Of a stretch of 64,000 nucleotides of DNA, positions 37,585 through 45,501 are shown in pieces. The stretch is taken from assembly GCA_903970515.1 (NCBI GenBank), contig CAJCJA010000034.1, positions 95,554-159,553 on the forward strand. The letters run 5' to 3'. The notes under the pieces were generated by a model. It had not been told where the DNA came from and did not search any database. It worked only from the letters and a program-made list of their open reading frames with translations. This stretch comes from Candidatus Saccharibacteria bacterium CG_4_10_14_0_2_um_filter_52_9. Lineage in GTDB: Bacteria > Actinomycetota > Acidimicrobiia > Acidimicrobiales > RAAP-2. The stretch's first letter is position 1. Each line of letters starts with the position of its first letter. Made by a program: the position numbers and the translations under genes.

Positions 37585-38619
37585 ATGAGCCGAATTAGTA
37601 CGAGCGCACGCACGGTGATGCGCGTCGCTCCCGTGCTCTTGATTTGTGGACTCGTGCTCGCAAGTTGTACGACCGCATCAGTTCCTAAAGTGACCGGTAT
37701 CCCTTCAATAAGCATCTCGGTCCCGCTTCGCCTCAGCGCCTGCACGACGTCGGACTCCTGCATCGCCGTAGGCACCACGGGTTCAACAACGCCTCCCACC
37801 TCGGTGGGTGAGTATCGCCAATCGAACGGCGCGTGGTCGCCACTGGTCGTGCCCAGTGCGCCATCGTCGATGCTCACGTCGAGCTCGTGTGTGTCGACCA
37901 CGTGCCTTATTGGTGGGGTCCAACCATCCGGGAACCTGGTGTGGACGTTCAACGCATCGTCACAGTCAGTAAGCGTGAGCGCGGCTCCAAGAGGTGGCAT
38001 CGGGATCCGCGCGCTCGATTGCTTCACGCCCGAAGACTGCGTCGCGATCGTCACGAGCGCCGCGAATTCGTTCTCGCGGATTTCCTTTACATCGAACCTC
38101 GCGACCACGTGGTCGAAAGAGCAGGTGCTCCCGTGGTCGTCCAACGACACGGTCGACGACGTCGTCTGTACCGACGCGTCTGACTGCATCATCAGCGCCA
38201 CCAATGGCGAGCACAGGCTCGTACTCGAAGTCACCCACGACGCAGGTTCGACGTGGATCCGTCGCGACACTCCAAGGGCGTGGACGAGTTTGACGTCACT
38301 CACCTGTGCGCGACTTCGTTGTGTAGGGATCGCCACCACCGCTTCGTCGTCGCTCGTCGCACGAACTGGGACCTTCGCACGACGATGGCGTTGGACTCGC
38401 GTCGATGCGTCGCCCAGTGCCCTCGCGTGCACCTCGATCGACACGTGTGTCGTCGTTGGCACGAGCGCTGCCAATCATCCCTGGCTCGCAGTGCTCGACA
38501 CCCTCTCGCTTCGGGTGGCGCGGCTCCAGTACGTTCCTTCCCCGCTCGTCGACGTATCGTGCGGCACCAGAATCTGTGCGTCAATCGGTGTCAGTACGGT
38601 CCTAGTGGACCGGCCCTAA
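37585..38619 (+). CDS. Lipoprotein with seven Cys-pair repeats, probable beta-propeller
   Basis: Unrecognised secreted lipoprotein of 344 residues. An N-terminal helix ends in the lipobox LVLASC (Cys near 28). The rest contains seven similarly spaced motifs of the form C-x(4-5)-C followed by a hydrophobic strand: CTTSDSCIAVG, CVSTTCLIGG, CFTPEDCVAIV, CTDASDCIISA, CARLRCVGIA, CTSIDTCVVVG and CGTRICASIG. Spacing of roughly 40-50 residues and Trp/Ser-rich strands between them suggest a seven-bladed propeller in which each blade holds one disulfide. Start at ATG 37585; a longer open frame upstream is not signal-like. Confidence 0.75.
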   Translation: MSRISTSARTVMRVAPVLLICGLVLASCTTASVPKVTGIPSISISVPLRLSACTTSDSCIAVGTTGSTTPPTSVGEYRQSNGAWSPLVVPSAPSSMLTSSSCVSTTCLIGGVQPSGNLVWTFNASSQSVSVSAAPRGGIGIRALDCFTPEDCVAIVTSAANSFSRISFTSNLATTWSKEQVLPWSSNDTVDDVVCTDASDCIISATNGEHRLVLEVTHDAGSTWIRRDTPRAWTSLTSLTCARLRCVGIATTASSSLVARTGTFARRWRWTRVDASPSALACTSIDTCVVVGTSAANHPWLAVLDTLSLRVARLQYVPSPLVDVSCGTRICASIGVSTVLVDRP

Positions 38620-40358
38620 CCGCGAAGAGCCGCCACCAATAATCCGGGAACCTTCAGCCACGAGGGCTTGACTTCGAACGCGAGTAACTTTCGCATCACG
38701 ACACCCGCGTTGGTGCTCGTGGCGAACCACGCGGGGGCTGGATTGGCGACGAAGGGTCCACGTACGACCGACTTCTGGGGTTGCGCAAAGAGGAACGCGT
38801 TGCCTACGAAACCCGTACCAGACTGGATGTCCGTTATCGAGTGTCCGGGATACGCACCCCACGCCGTCGTGGAGAACGCAAAACTCATCGCGTGCCAAAG
38901 GTTGACGCCAATCGAACCGTACCGAAGATCGGCGATCGCTTGCTCGATTGCGGGGCCCGTGACGGGATCCTTGAGGGTCCGCGGATCGGCCAGCAGCGTC
39001 ATCGACAGCGTCCCCCATACGACGTTGTTGCAAAACTCGGTGGCGCGCTGCACGAAATCGACGACCGACGTCGCTTCAAGCGCGGTCTCCGCGGTCAACG
39101 CGCAAAACGCCTCTACGTTGAGACAGATGTCATTCGCGTCGTCGGCGTCCACGTCGCGCACAATGGTCCATGGAATGACGTCGCCATTCACAGCGCCAAT
39201 CTCGTGCGCGTCAGGATGCGCGGTGAGGAATGCGTCGCGTCGCTGCGTCGCGCCCGGATAGTACGCCTTACGCGTGGGAATGCTCGCGAAGACACCCTCG
39301 AGTGCGGCGAAGAATTCCTCGCGCTGCGCCCAATCCTTGTGGGTGATGATGATGCGCGGGGTCAAACAGTTGAAACCCGCGTTGTTGGCGACCATGGTCG
39401 CGACGTGCTTGGCTTGGAAGAGGATCTCTTTCTGCGTCCATTCTCCCGGCACAATCACCACCGGCGAGACGTTACCCAACTCACAACTCACGGGCTTCGT
39501 AATGAGTGGCTCGTTGTTCGCCTTTCGACGTTCGCCTTCAGCTCCTACACCGAACACGATCGCGTCATGGGTCTTGTCTGATCCAGTGACGTGAATGTCG
39601 TCGATGCCTTCGTGTCGAGTGAGGTACGAGCCCACCTGGGCCCCGCCACTCACGATGCGCAAGAAGCCTGGCTCGATAAGCGCCGCCATCGCCTTCTCCC
39701 AATAGGGCACGAGGTAGTCATTGACCGGGTTGGCCTTGAGTACGACGACCTTGCCCTCGGCGAACAGTTTGGTCAATACGTCGCGAGGTCCGAGCGACGC
39801 GACGTTCCCCGCGCCAAGGACGAGTGACACGCCGGCGTGGGTCGTCGGTGACTGATAGGCCTGCGCCTGTGTGGCCTGGACCTGCGCCTCGTCGACACCG
39901 GGCTCCATCCACACCTCGCCGGTCATCCCTCCATAGAGAATTTTGTCGAAGGCGGATCCTGGCACCACCTGGATCGCGATCCGATTGCCCGGCTTGTGTC
40001 GTACCGGCCCGGGATATTGGGGACGGCCCTTGGTCGCGATATCGATCATCGACTGGCGAAAGCTCTGCGCCATTCGGATGAACGTGCCGATGCCGCTGAA
40101 GAGTTCCTCGCCACCTTCCGAACTTTGGGGGTCATAACCTTTCGCGATGCAGGCAGCGTGGGTCCACTCTTCGGCGACGGCGTAGGTGTCGTCGACGATG
40201 CGTTGAAGAATTTCCGCTCGCTCTTGTGCCGTTGTCCCCGCCCAGGCGAGGGCGTGCGCCTGTACGTCGGCGACGGCGCGGTCAAGAACGTCCTCGTCGA
40301 CGCTGCCGTGATCTTGAGCTCCTGATGTGGAAGCGGCGGCTCCTCGTACTTGACTCAT
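38616..40358 (-). CDS. Aldehyde dehydrogenase family protein (long form)
   Basis: NAD(P)-dependent oxidation of an aldehyde; substrate unknown. At 580 residues it is longer than the usual 480-500. The catalytic cysteine appears as NAGFNCLTPRIIITH (near residue 319) and the general-base Glu as SCELGNVSPVVIVPG (near 281), with cofactor-binding VVVLKANPVNDYL. An insertion-rich C-terminal half includes GSIGVNLWHAMSF. ATG 40358 follows GGAAGGAATTTC; the longer upstream frame has no ribosome binding site. It is divergent, 37 bases apart, from the DUF2510 gene and convergent with the lipoprotein gene. Confidence 0.85.
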   Translation of the reverse strand: MSQVRGAAASTSGAQDHGSVDEDVLDRAVADVQAHALAWAGTTAQERAEILQRIVDDTYAVAEEWTHAACIAKGYDPQSSEGGEELFSGIGTFIRMAQSFRQSMIDIATKGRPQYPGPVRHKPGNRIAIQVVPGSAFDKILYGGMTGEVWMEPGVDEAQVQATQAQAYQSPTTHAGVSLVLGAGNVASLGPRDVLTKLFAEGKVVVLKANPVNDYLVPYWEKAMAALIEPGFLRIVSGGAQVGSYLTRHEGIDDIHVTGSDKTHDAIVFGVGAEGERRKANNEPLITKPVSCELGNVSPVVIVPGEWTQKEILFQAKHVATMVANNAGFNCLTPRIIITHKDWAQREEFFAALEGVFASIPTRKAYYPGATQRRDAFLTAHPDAHEIGAVNGDVIPWTIVRDVDADDANDICLNVEAFCALTAETALEATSVVDFVQRATEFCNNVVWGTLSMTLLADPRTLKDPVTGPAIEQAIADLRYGSIGVNLWHAMSFAFSTTAWGAYPGHSITDIQSGTGFVGNAFLFAQPQKSVVRGPFVANPAPAWFATSTNAGVVMRKLLAFEVKPSWLKVPGLLVAALRG

Positions 40359-40395
40359 GAAATTCCTTCCCCCATGTTGATGGCAGACTAGCGCC

Positions 40396-41019
40396 GTGAG
40401 CTTCTCTGGTACCAATGCTCCGCCACCGGGATGGTATCCGGACCCGAGTGGTCAACGTCAGTGGCGCGTGTGGACCGGCGCGAATTGGTCCGAACTCACC
40501 CGCGCCTACGGCACACCCATCGCCGCTCCACGACTCGTCGAATCGTTGCCGCTGGTGAACGCTTTACACGCCCTGGTTCGCTACGGGGTCGTCTCGGTCT
40601 TCGCGGGCTTAGGTTTGCTCGTGAGTGCGCTCGCCCACTGGCCCGGCACGCACCAACCAGCGCCACTCTGGTTCGCCGAAGCCGCGTCGGATGTCGGCAT
40701 CGCTCTCATGCTGTTCGGTACGGTGATCTTCGCTGTGGCGTTGCGCCAACTCCAGGGTCGATGGACGATCGGGGCCTTGGTGCCGGGACTGAACGTCCTC
40801 GTGGTGAGCGCCACCGTGACCAAGCGCCTCAGTGGTCGCTCGCCGCTCACGCGTGTCCTCGCGGAGGGCATTTTGATAGCGCTGTTCGCCGCGGGTGCGC
40901 ACGCGCAACCCTGGTTGAGCGTGGCGCTGGCGGTCGTCGCGGTCGGCCAGATTCAGTGGCCCTCTGCGCTGTTGGAACAACTGTGGCCACCGATTGGTGA
41001 GCCGACACAGCCGACTTAG
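40396..41019 (+). CDS. DUF2510 membrane protein
   Basis: A 207-residue protein starting with the short actinobacterial DUF2510 module (PPGWYPDPSGQRQWRVWTG, then NWSE; about 9-32), which has conserved Trp and Pro residues and unknown function, followed by four hydrophobic helices (about 57-190). GTG start at 40396; CAGACT lies six bases upstream, so the transcript may be leaderless. No role can be assigned. Confidence 0.75.
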   Translation: MSFSGTNAPPPGWYPDPSGQRQWRVWTGANWSELTRAYGTPIAAPRLVESLPLVNALHALVRYGVVSVFAGLGLLVSALAHWPGTHQPAPLWFAEAASDVGIALMLFGTVIFAVALRQLQGRWTIGALVPGLNVLVVSATVTKRLSGRSPLTRVLAEGILIALFAAGAHAQPWLSVALAVVAVGQIQWPSALLEQLWPPIGEPTQPT

Positions 41020-41069
41020 GATTGACGAAGCGAGGGCCGACGAGCTCACGTTTCGAGGAGATTCTTGCG

Positions 41070-41204
41070 ATGTCGTTTGAGCAATGGGGACCCCCGGCGA
41101 GTCTGGTTGACACGTGGAGGTCCTACGGAAGGGGACGTGGCGTAATGCAGCACCACGACGAGGACACGATCGATACGACGCGTTGCACCAACGAGGAGGC
41201 ATAG
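41070..41204 (+). CDS. Possible 44-residue small protein
   Basis: A short frame starting MSFEQWGPPASLVDTWRSYG and ending EEA, with GAGGAG nine bases before the ATG and a stop four bases before the acyl-CoA dehydrogenase start. Nothing in it is recognisable. It might be a real cotranscribed small gene or just the untranslated leader of the dehydrogenase; the good ribosome binding site is the only positive sign. Confidence 0.3.
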   Translation: MSFEQWGPPASLVDTWRSYGRGRGVMQHHDEDTIDTTRCTNEEA

Positions 41205-41208
41205 GCCA

Positions 41209-42420
41209 ATGTACGAATGGACCGAAGAACACCAGGCGATCATTGGATTCGTGCGACGTTTCGTCGACACCGAGGTTCGTCCTCACATCGACGACCTTGA
41301 ACACAATGGCGTACCACCCTACGACGTGCTTCGAAAAATGTACGTGACGTTCGGACTCAAGGACATGGCACAAGAAAACTTCCAACGCCAACTCGATCGA
41401 AAGCTCGGTGGAGAACCGTCCCAGGAACGTCGCACGTCTGATCCGGCCGCGCAGATGATCACGACAATCGAATTGTGTCGGGTGAGTCCGGGGCTGGTCA
41501 CGTCGCTGGGCGTCTCCACGGGCCTCGCCGCCGGCACGATCAACAAGCTGGGCACGCCGGCCCAAATGCAACGTTGGGCTCTCGATCTCATGACCCTCGA
41601 TAAAGTCGGCGCGTGGGCGATTACCGAACCCGATTCTGGATCCGACGCCCTCGGAGGGATGCGCACGAGCGCGAAACGCGACGGTGACGAGTACGTATTG
41701 AACGGTCAAAAGACGTGGATCACTAATGGTCCCTACGCCGACACCATTGTCCTGTACGCGAAACTCGATGACGGCAGCAACGACGACGTAAGGAATCGCA
41801 AAGTACTGACCTTCGTCCTGGACAAGGGTATGGAGGGATTGGATCAGTCTCGACCCATGCGAAAGATGGGACAACACGGTTCGCCGACCGGCGACGTGTT
41901 CTTGCACGACGTACGCGTGGGCAAGGACCGTCTTCTCGGCGAGACCGAGGAGCCGCTGGGGGGCGGACGTCAAAGCGCGAAGGATAACTTCGTGGCCGAA
42001 CGAGCCGGCGTCGCCGCGATGTCGTTGGGCATCATTGACGAGTGCTTAAAGATCTCGATTGAGTACGCCAAGCAGCGCAAACTTTGGGGCACGGCAATTT
42101 CTCAGTTCCAGTTGGTGCAGTTGAAGTTGGCGCAAATGGAGGTCGCGCGGGTGAACGTCTCGAACCTCGTGTTCTCGCACATCGAACGCTCCCTCAACGG
42201 AGCGGTGCCCACGTTCGCCGAGGCGTCCGCCATGAAGCTCTATTCCGCCCAAGCCGCATGCCAGGTCGCCGATGACGCGATTCAGATACTCGGTGGAAAC
42301 GGATACATCGCCGAATACCGTGTCGAGCAACTTTCGCGTGACGCCCGCGTGCTTCGAATCTACGCGGGCACCGACGAGATGCAGGTCGTCGCCATCGCGA
42401 AAGACTTGACGCGACCCTAG
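41209..42420 (+). CDS. Acyl-CoA dehydrogenase
   Basis: FAD-dependent alpha,beta-dehydrogenation of an acyl-CoA. The 403-residue product carries both signatures: AWAITEPDSGSDALGGMRT (about 135-153) and QILGGNGYIAEYRVEQLSRD (about 361-380), with the substrate-region Glu probably in GTDEMQ. GAGGAGGCATAGGCCA precedes the ATG. At about 400 residues it is far shorter than known methylsuccinyl-CoA dehydrogenases (about 550), so I do not assign it to the ethylmalonyl-CoA route. It stands 12 kb from ccr. Confidence 0.9.
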   Translation: MYEWTEEHQAIIGFVRRFVDTEVRPHIDDLEHNGVPPYDVLRKMYVTFGLKDMAQENFQRQLDRKLGGEPSQERRTSDPAAQMITTIELCRVSPGLVTSLGVSTGLAAGTINKLGTPAQMQRWALDLMTLDKVGAWAITEPDSGSDALGGMRTSAKRDGDEYVLNGQKTWITNGPYADTIVLYAKLDDGSNDDVRNRKVLTFVLDKGMEGLDQSRPMRKMGQHGSPTGDVFLHDVRVGKDRLLGETEEPLGGGRQSAKDNFVAERAGVAAMSLGIIDECLKISIEYAKQRKLWGTAISQFQLVQLKLAQMEVARVNVSNLVFSHIERSLNGAVPTFAEASAMKLYSAQAACQVADDAIQILGGNGYIAEYRVEQLSRDARVLRIYAGTDEMQVVAIAKDLTRP

Positions 42421-42424
42421 GCCG

Positions 42425-43234
42425 CTAGGTCAAGGCATCGCGCAATCGATCGGCGACCCCAACCCAACCTTTGTAGTGCTGCATTTCGATGGGAGCGGTA
42501 TCGAGAGCACGCAGAAGGTTCGCTGCCACATCGTCACGGGTCCGGCGCAATTGCGACACGCTCGCGACGTAGGTGCGAATGGTGAACACGACGGCGCCGG
42601 TCACGGCGAGACGACGTAGGGTTTGGCGTTCCACGCGCACGAACCATTCCTCGACGTTCACGTCATCGGCGTGGATGGCACGGCGGGGCTGGAAGAGAGC
42701 GGGATCGTCGAGCAGAGTCCAGTTGAGGCGCCAAAACGATCGCTCGGGTGAGAGTCGGTCAAAGAACGAGGTGGTGGTCTTCGCGAGTTGTTGCGCATAA
42801 CCGGGCACCGGTGCGTGAATGTCATCGAGGGTGGTGCCAATCTTGGTCGTGAGGTCCCACCGAGAGGGAAAACACACGCAGGCCGCTTGGAGTCGCCACG
42901 TTCCGTCAGGTACTAAAACGCAGAGGTCCTCCTGCACGAGACGACTCGCCTGGATGACGGAATGTTCACTCGCATCGCACTCAATCGAGACCTCAGGATG
43001 AAATCGTCGAAGATTGTCCATCACGAGGTCGAGCAACTCACCACTCGCGTTGTCACCTTCAGGTCGGGTCGCCGCGACGAGCGAACGTTGGGTGGCGAGT
43101 AGTTCCTTCTTGAGCGCCGTCTCCTGGTCGTAGTGCTCGTCAACCTCCAACCAGCGCGACTCTTCCAATGGTCGAAGTCCCATGTGCAAGCGCCATCCCT
43201 TCGCGTCGATCGGAAGATAGGGGAACTCTGACAC
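42425..43234 (-). CDS. DUF3445 family protein (heme-dependent oxidative N-demethylase-like)
   Basis: A 269-residue cytosolic protein resembling DUF3445, whose characterised members are subunits of heme-dependent oxidative N-demethylases. Family-like stretches are SRLVQEDLCVLV, AACVCFPSRWDLTTKIG (about 117-133), DIHAPVPGY and the C-terminal RVERQTLRRLAVTGAVVFTI. Partner reductase subunits are not present nearby. GTG start at 43234, only three bases after the stop of the small membrane protein, so the two are probably one transcript. It ends five bases from the opposing dehydrogenase gene. Confidence 0.75.
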   Translation of the reverse strand: MSEFPYLPIDAKGWRLHMGLRPLEESRWLEVDEHYDQETALKKELLATQRSLVAATRPEGDNASGELLDLVMDNLRRFHPEVSIECDASEHSVIQASRLVQEDLCVLVPDGTWRLQAACVCFPSRWDLTTKIGTTLDDIHAPVPGYAQQLAKTTTSFFDRLSPERSFWRLNWTLLDDPALFQPRRAIHADDVNVEEWFVRVERQTLRRLAVTGAVVFTIRTYVASVSQLRRTRDDVAANLLRALDTAPIEMQHYKGWVGVADRLRDALT

Positions 43235-43237
43235 GAC

Positions 43238-43402
43238 TTACTTCTTCGGACCCTTGATGCGCAAGTAAATCAGGGTCACGATGATGATGGGCACGGCGAG
43301 CACGATGATTCGTCCGGCGAGAAACACGGAGCCCTTGTGAGGATCAATCAAGGGCGTGTTCGCCACTGACGTAGCCAACCAGACGGATGCGGCGAGCGTC
43401 AT
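43238..43402 (-). CDS. Small membrane protein of unknown function
   Basis: A 54-residue product starting MTLAASVWLATSVANTPLID with one strong membrane helix near the C-terminus (GRIIVLAVPIIIVTLIYL) and a basic tail (RIKGPKK). GGAGAAACGGCA precedes the ATG with good spacing; a longer in-frame start at 43456 lacks one. It directly precedes the DUF3445 gene (three-base gap), suggesting a functional link such as membrane attachment, but this is speculation. Confidence 0.6.
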   Translation of the reverse strand: MTLAASVWLATSVANTPLIDPHKGSVFLAGRIIVLAVPIIIVTLIYLRIKGPKK

Positions 43403-43561
43403 TGCCGTTTCTCCAAACGCATCGAACGAAGTGCCATCACGCGAGAACGCTGACACTCGCCAGCCTAATTAAAAGGTGAGCGCAAGATCTCTGGGCCAGC
43501 ACCGTGACAACTTCACCCGGATTCGCGCGTCGAGGGAAACGCGATCGACGACGAGAGTTCC

Positions 43562-44035
43562 TCAGGAAGCGGCAGGAGTCCCACCCGTGAGTTTCTCTAA
43601 GCGAATGATGATGTCAGTCATTGCCTCATCTTGGGCGAGGAGATGTTTTTGGATCTCCTCGGCTTCCTTCAACACCGCCTCTGCGTCCTTGTACGTGTCT
43701 TCCGCGCGTTTGTCCGCGGCAGTCGCTTGAATGTTCTGACCCACGATGATGATCGGCAGCAATACCAATTGCAGGAAACTGCTCGAGAGCCACACCACGA
43801 TGAAATAGGTACCCTGCTTGATGGCGGAGGGCAACGCGAACAACGCGATTACCGTAAAGACGTACGCACACCACATTGTCCCCACCACGAGCGTCACCTT
43901 CAAACCGAAGCGCGCGTTCAGACGGACGAAGAAGTTCGGGTGGTTGATTTGTCGTAGGTCGGCCGTTTTCACTGGCCTACCTAGTCGCAACTCCGCCATT
44001 CGTGGATGGCGGACGTACTCGTAGATCCTTGACAT
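43562..44035 (-). CDS. Small membrane protein, DUF1003-like
   Basis: A 157-residue protein with a polar N-terminus containing NFFVRLNARFGLKVTLVVGT, two membrane helices (WCAYVFTVIALFALPSAI and a second around FLQLVLLPIIIVGQN) and a C-terminal coiled coil rich in Ala/Glu/Lys (about 105-150). The two-helix plus GQN-then-coiled-coil layout is like DUF1003 proteins of unknown function. GAGACT lies six bases before the ATG. No operon partner. Confidence 0.6.
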   Translation of the reverse strand: MSRIYEYVRHPRMAELRLGRPVKTADLRQINHPNFFVRLNARFGLKVTLVVGTMWCAYVFTVIALFALPSAIKQGTYFIVVWLSSSFLQLVLLPIIIVGQNIQATAADKRAEDTYKDAEAVLKEAEEIQKHLLAQDEAMTDIIIRLEKLTGGTPAAS

Positions 44036-44114
44036 GGTGCAAGTCTCACATGCTGCAGCGGCCGCGACAGGTCAATCGCGAATGGGGATGACGCAGTGAT
44101 ACCTGTCGCGCGAC

Positions 44115-45314
44115 TTAGTCAGGCTTCACCAAGTCGGGTGACGTCTCCATGCCTTGGCGCCACACCGAGCGAGCAATGATCTTGGTCATATCGGCGCGGT
44201 CGCGGTATTTGACGGCGACGTCGCGCGATTCCTCCAAGAGCCCCTCGCTCAGTCGCGTCGGATTGAGACCAAGCTCGAGGAAGTTCTCGCGACGTACGTT
44301 GAGGTCATTCTCCGCTGCCTCGCGGCGAGGATTGGGCAGGTTCGCAATCTCGGCACCCGTCAGTTTCGAGATCAGTTCAGCCAACTCACGAACGCGGAAG
44401 GTCTCGGTGACCTGGTTGAACACCTTGGGCTTCTCGCCACGTAACGGCGGATTCTCCAAGGCGATCTGGATGCAACGCACGGTGTCACGGATGTGGATGA
44501 AGGCGCGAGTCTGTCCACCAGTGCCGTGCACCGTGAGCGGGTGACCAATCGCCGCTTGCATCAAGAATCGATTGAGGACGGTGCCGTAATCGCCGTCGTA
44601 ATCAAAACGATTGATGAGACGCTCGTCGAGTACCGTCTGTGGCGTCTGCGTGCCCCACACAATTCCTTGGTGCAGGTCGGTCACGCGAACTTGGTCATTG
44701 GAGCAGTAGAACGCGAACATCAATTGGTCGAGCGTCTTGGTCAAGTGATAGACCGAACCAGGGTTCGCGGGATGCAGGATCTCCCGGTCGATCTCACCGT
44801 CGGGTGTGGGCACTCGCACGGTGAGGTATCCCTCGGGAATTGGTGCCGATCCGGACCAGCCGTAACCATAGACACCCATGGTGCCGAGGTGCACCAAGGC
44901 AATGTCGCGGCCGGATTCGACGATGGCGCACAAGACGTTGTGCGTCCCTCGAACGTTGTTGTCAACCGTGTAACGCTTCGCGGCAGAGTTGCGCATCGAG
45001 TACGGTGCCGCGCGCTGCTCACCAAAGTGCACGATTGCGTCGGGTTGGAGGTCCTTTAGGAGATCGAGGAAGCGGTCATACTCTTGGGCGACATCAAGGT
45101 GCACGAAGCCAATGTCGCTGCCCGTGAGTTCTTTCCACACGCGAATCCGTTCACCGAGCGGACGAATTGGTGTCAACGACTCGACCTCGAGTTCGATGTC
45201 GATCTCACGGCGGCTCAAATTGTCGACAATCGTGACATCGTTGCCAATGTCGGAGAGGTGCAGCGACGTAGGCCAACCGCAGAATCCGTCGCCACCAATG
45301 ACAACAACCTTCAT
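44115..45314 (-). CDS. sqdB: UDP-sulfoquinovose synthase (SQD1/SqdB family)
   Basis: Short-chain dehydrogenase-fold enzyme that makes UDP-sulfoquinovose from UDP-glucose and sulfite, the head-group donor for sulfolipid and sulfoquinovose-containing glycans. The 399 residues match plant SQD1 closely in layout: VVVIGGDGFCGWPTSLHLS (NAD site), SLTPIRPLGERIRVWKELTG, HFGEQRAAPYSM, HLGTMGVYG with the catalytic Thr, VYHLTKTLDQ (Tyr-x3-Lys) and HPLTVHGTGGQTRAFIHIRD. ATG 45314 follows GGAGATCAC. It lies downstream of the rhamnose operon on the same strand but 187 bases away. No sulfolipid glycosyltransferase is near, so the glycan partner is unknown. Confidence 0.9.
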   Translation of the reverse strand: MKVVVIGGDGFCGWPTSLHLSDIGNDVTIVDNLSRREIDIELEVESLTPIRPLGERIRVWKELTGSDIGFVHLDVAQEYDRFLDLLKDLQPDAIVHFGEQRAAPYSMRNSAAKRYTVDNNVRGTHNVLCAIVESGRDIALVHLGTMGVYGYGWSGSAPIPEGYLTVRVPTPDGEIDREILHPANPGSVYHLTKTLDQLMFAFYCSNDQVRVTDLHQGIVWGTQTPQTVLDERLINRFDYDGDYGTVLNRFLMQAAIGHPLTVHGTGGQTRAFIHIRDTVRCIQIALENPPLRGEKPKVFNQVTETFRVRELAELISKLTGAEIANLPNPRREAAENDLNVRRENFLELGLNPTRLSEGLLEESRDVAVKYRDRADMTKIIARSVWRQGMETSPDLVKPD

Positions 45315-45501
45315 GTGATCTCCAATCAGTAACCATCGAACGAGGGTTGTAGGAATCAAGAAACGATAAATTAGGGCTTCGAGACTCCACAACAATACCA
45401 GTAGTTTCGCGAGGGCCCTAGGGTCCAAAGTCACTCACTTTGGGAATTTCTTGTGAAATCACGTCGTTTACGAAGCATTCCTCCGTAACGACACCGACGA
45501 C

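Noticed and set aside
41209..42420. Acyl-CoA dehydrogenase as methylsuccinyl-CoA dehydrogenase of the ethylmalonyl-CoA pathway
   Set aside because: Only 403 residues against about 550 for the known enzyme, and far from the cluster.
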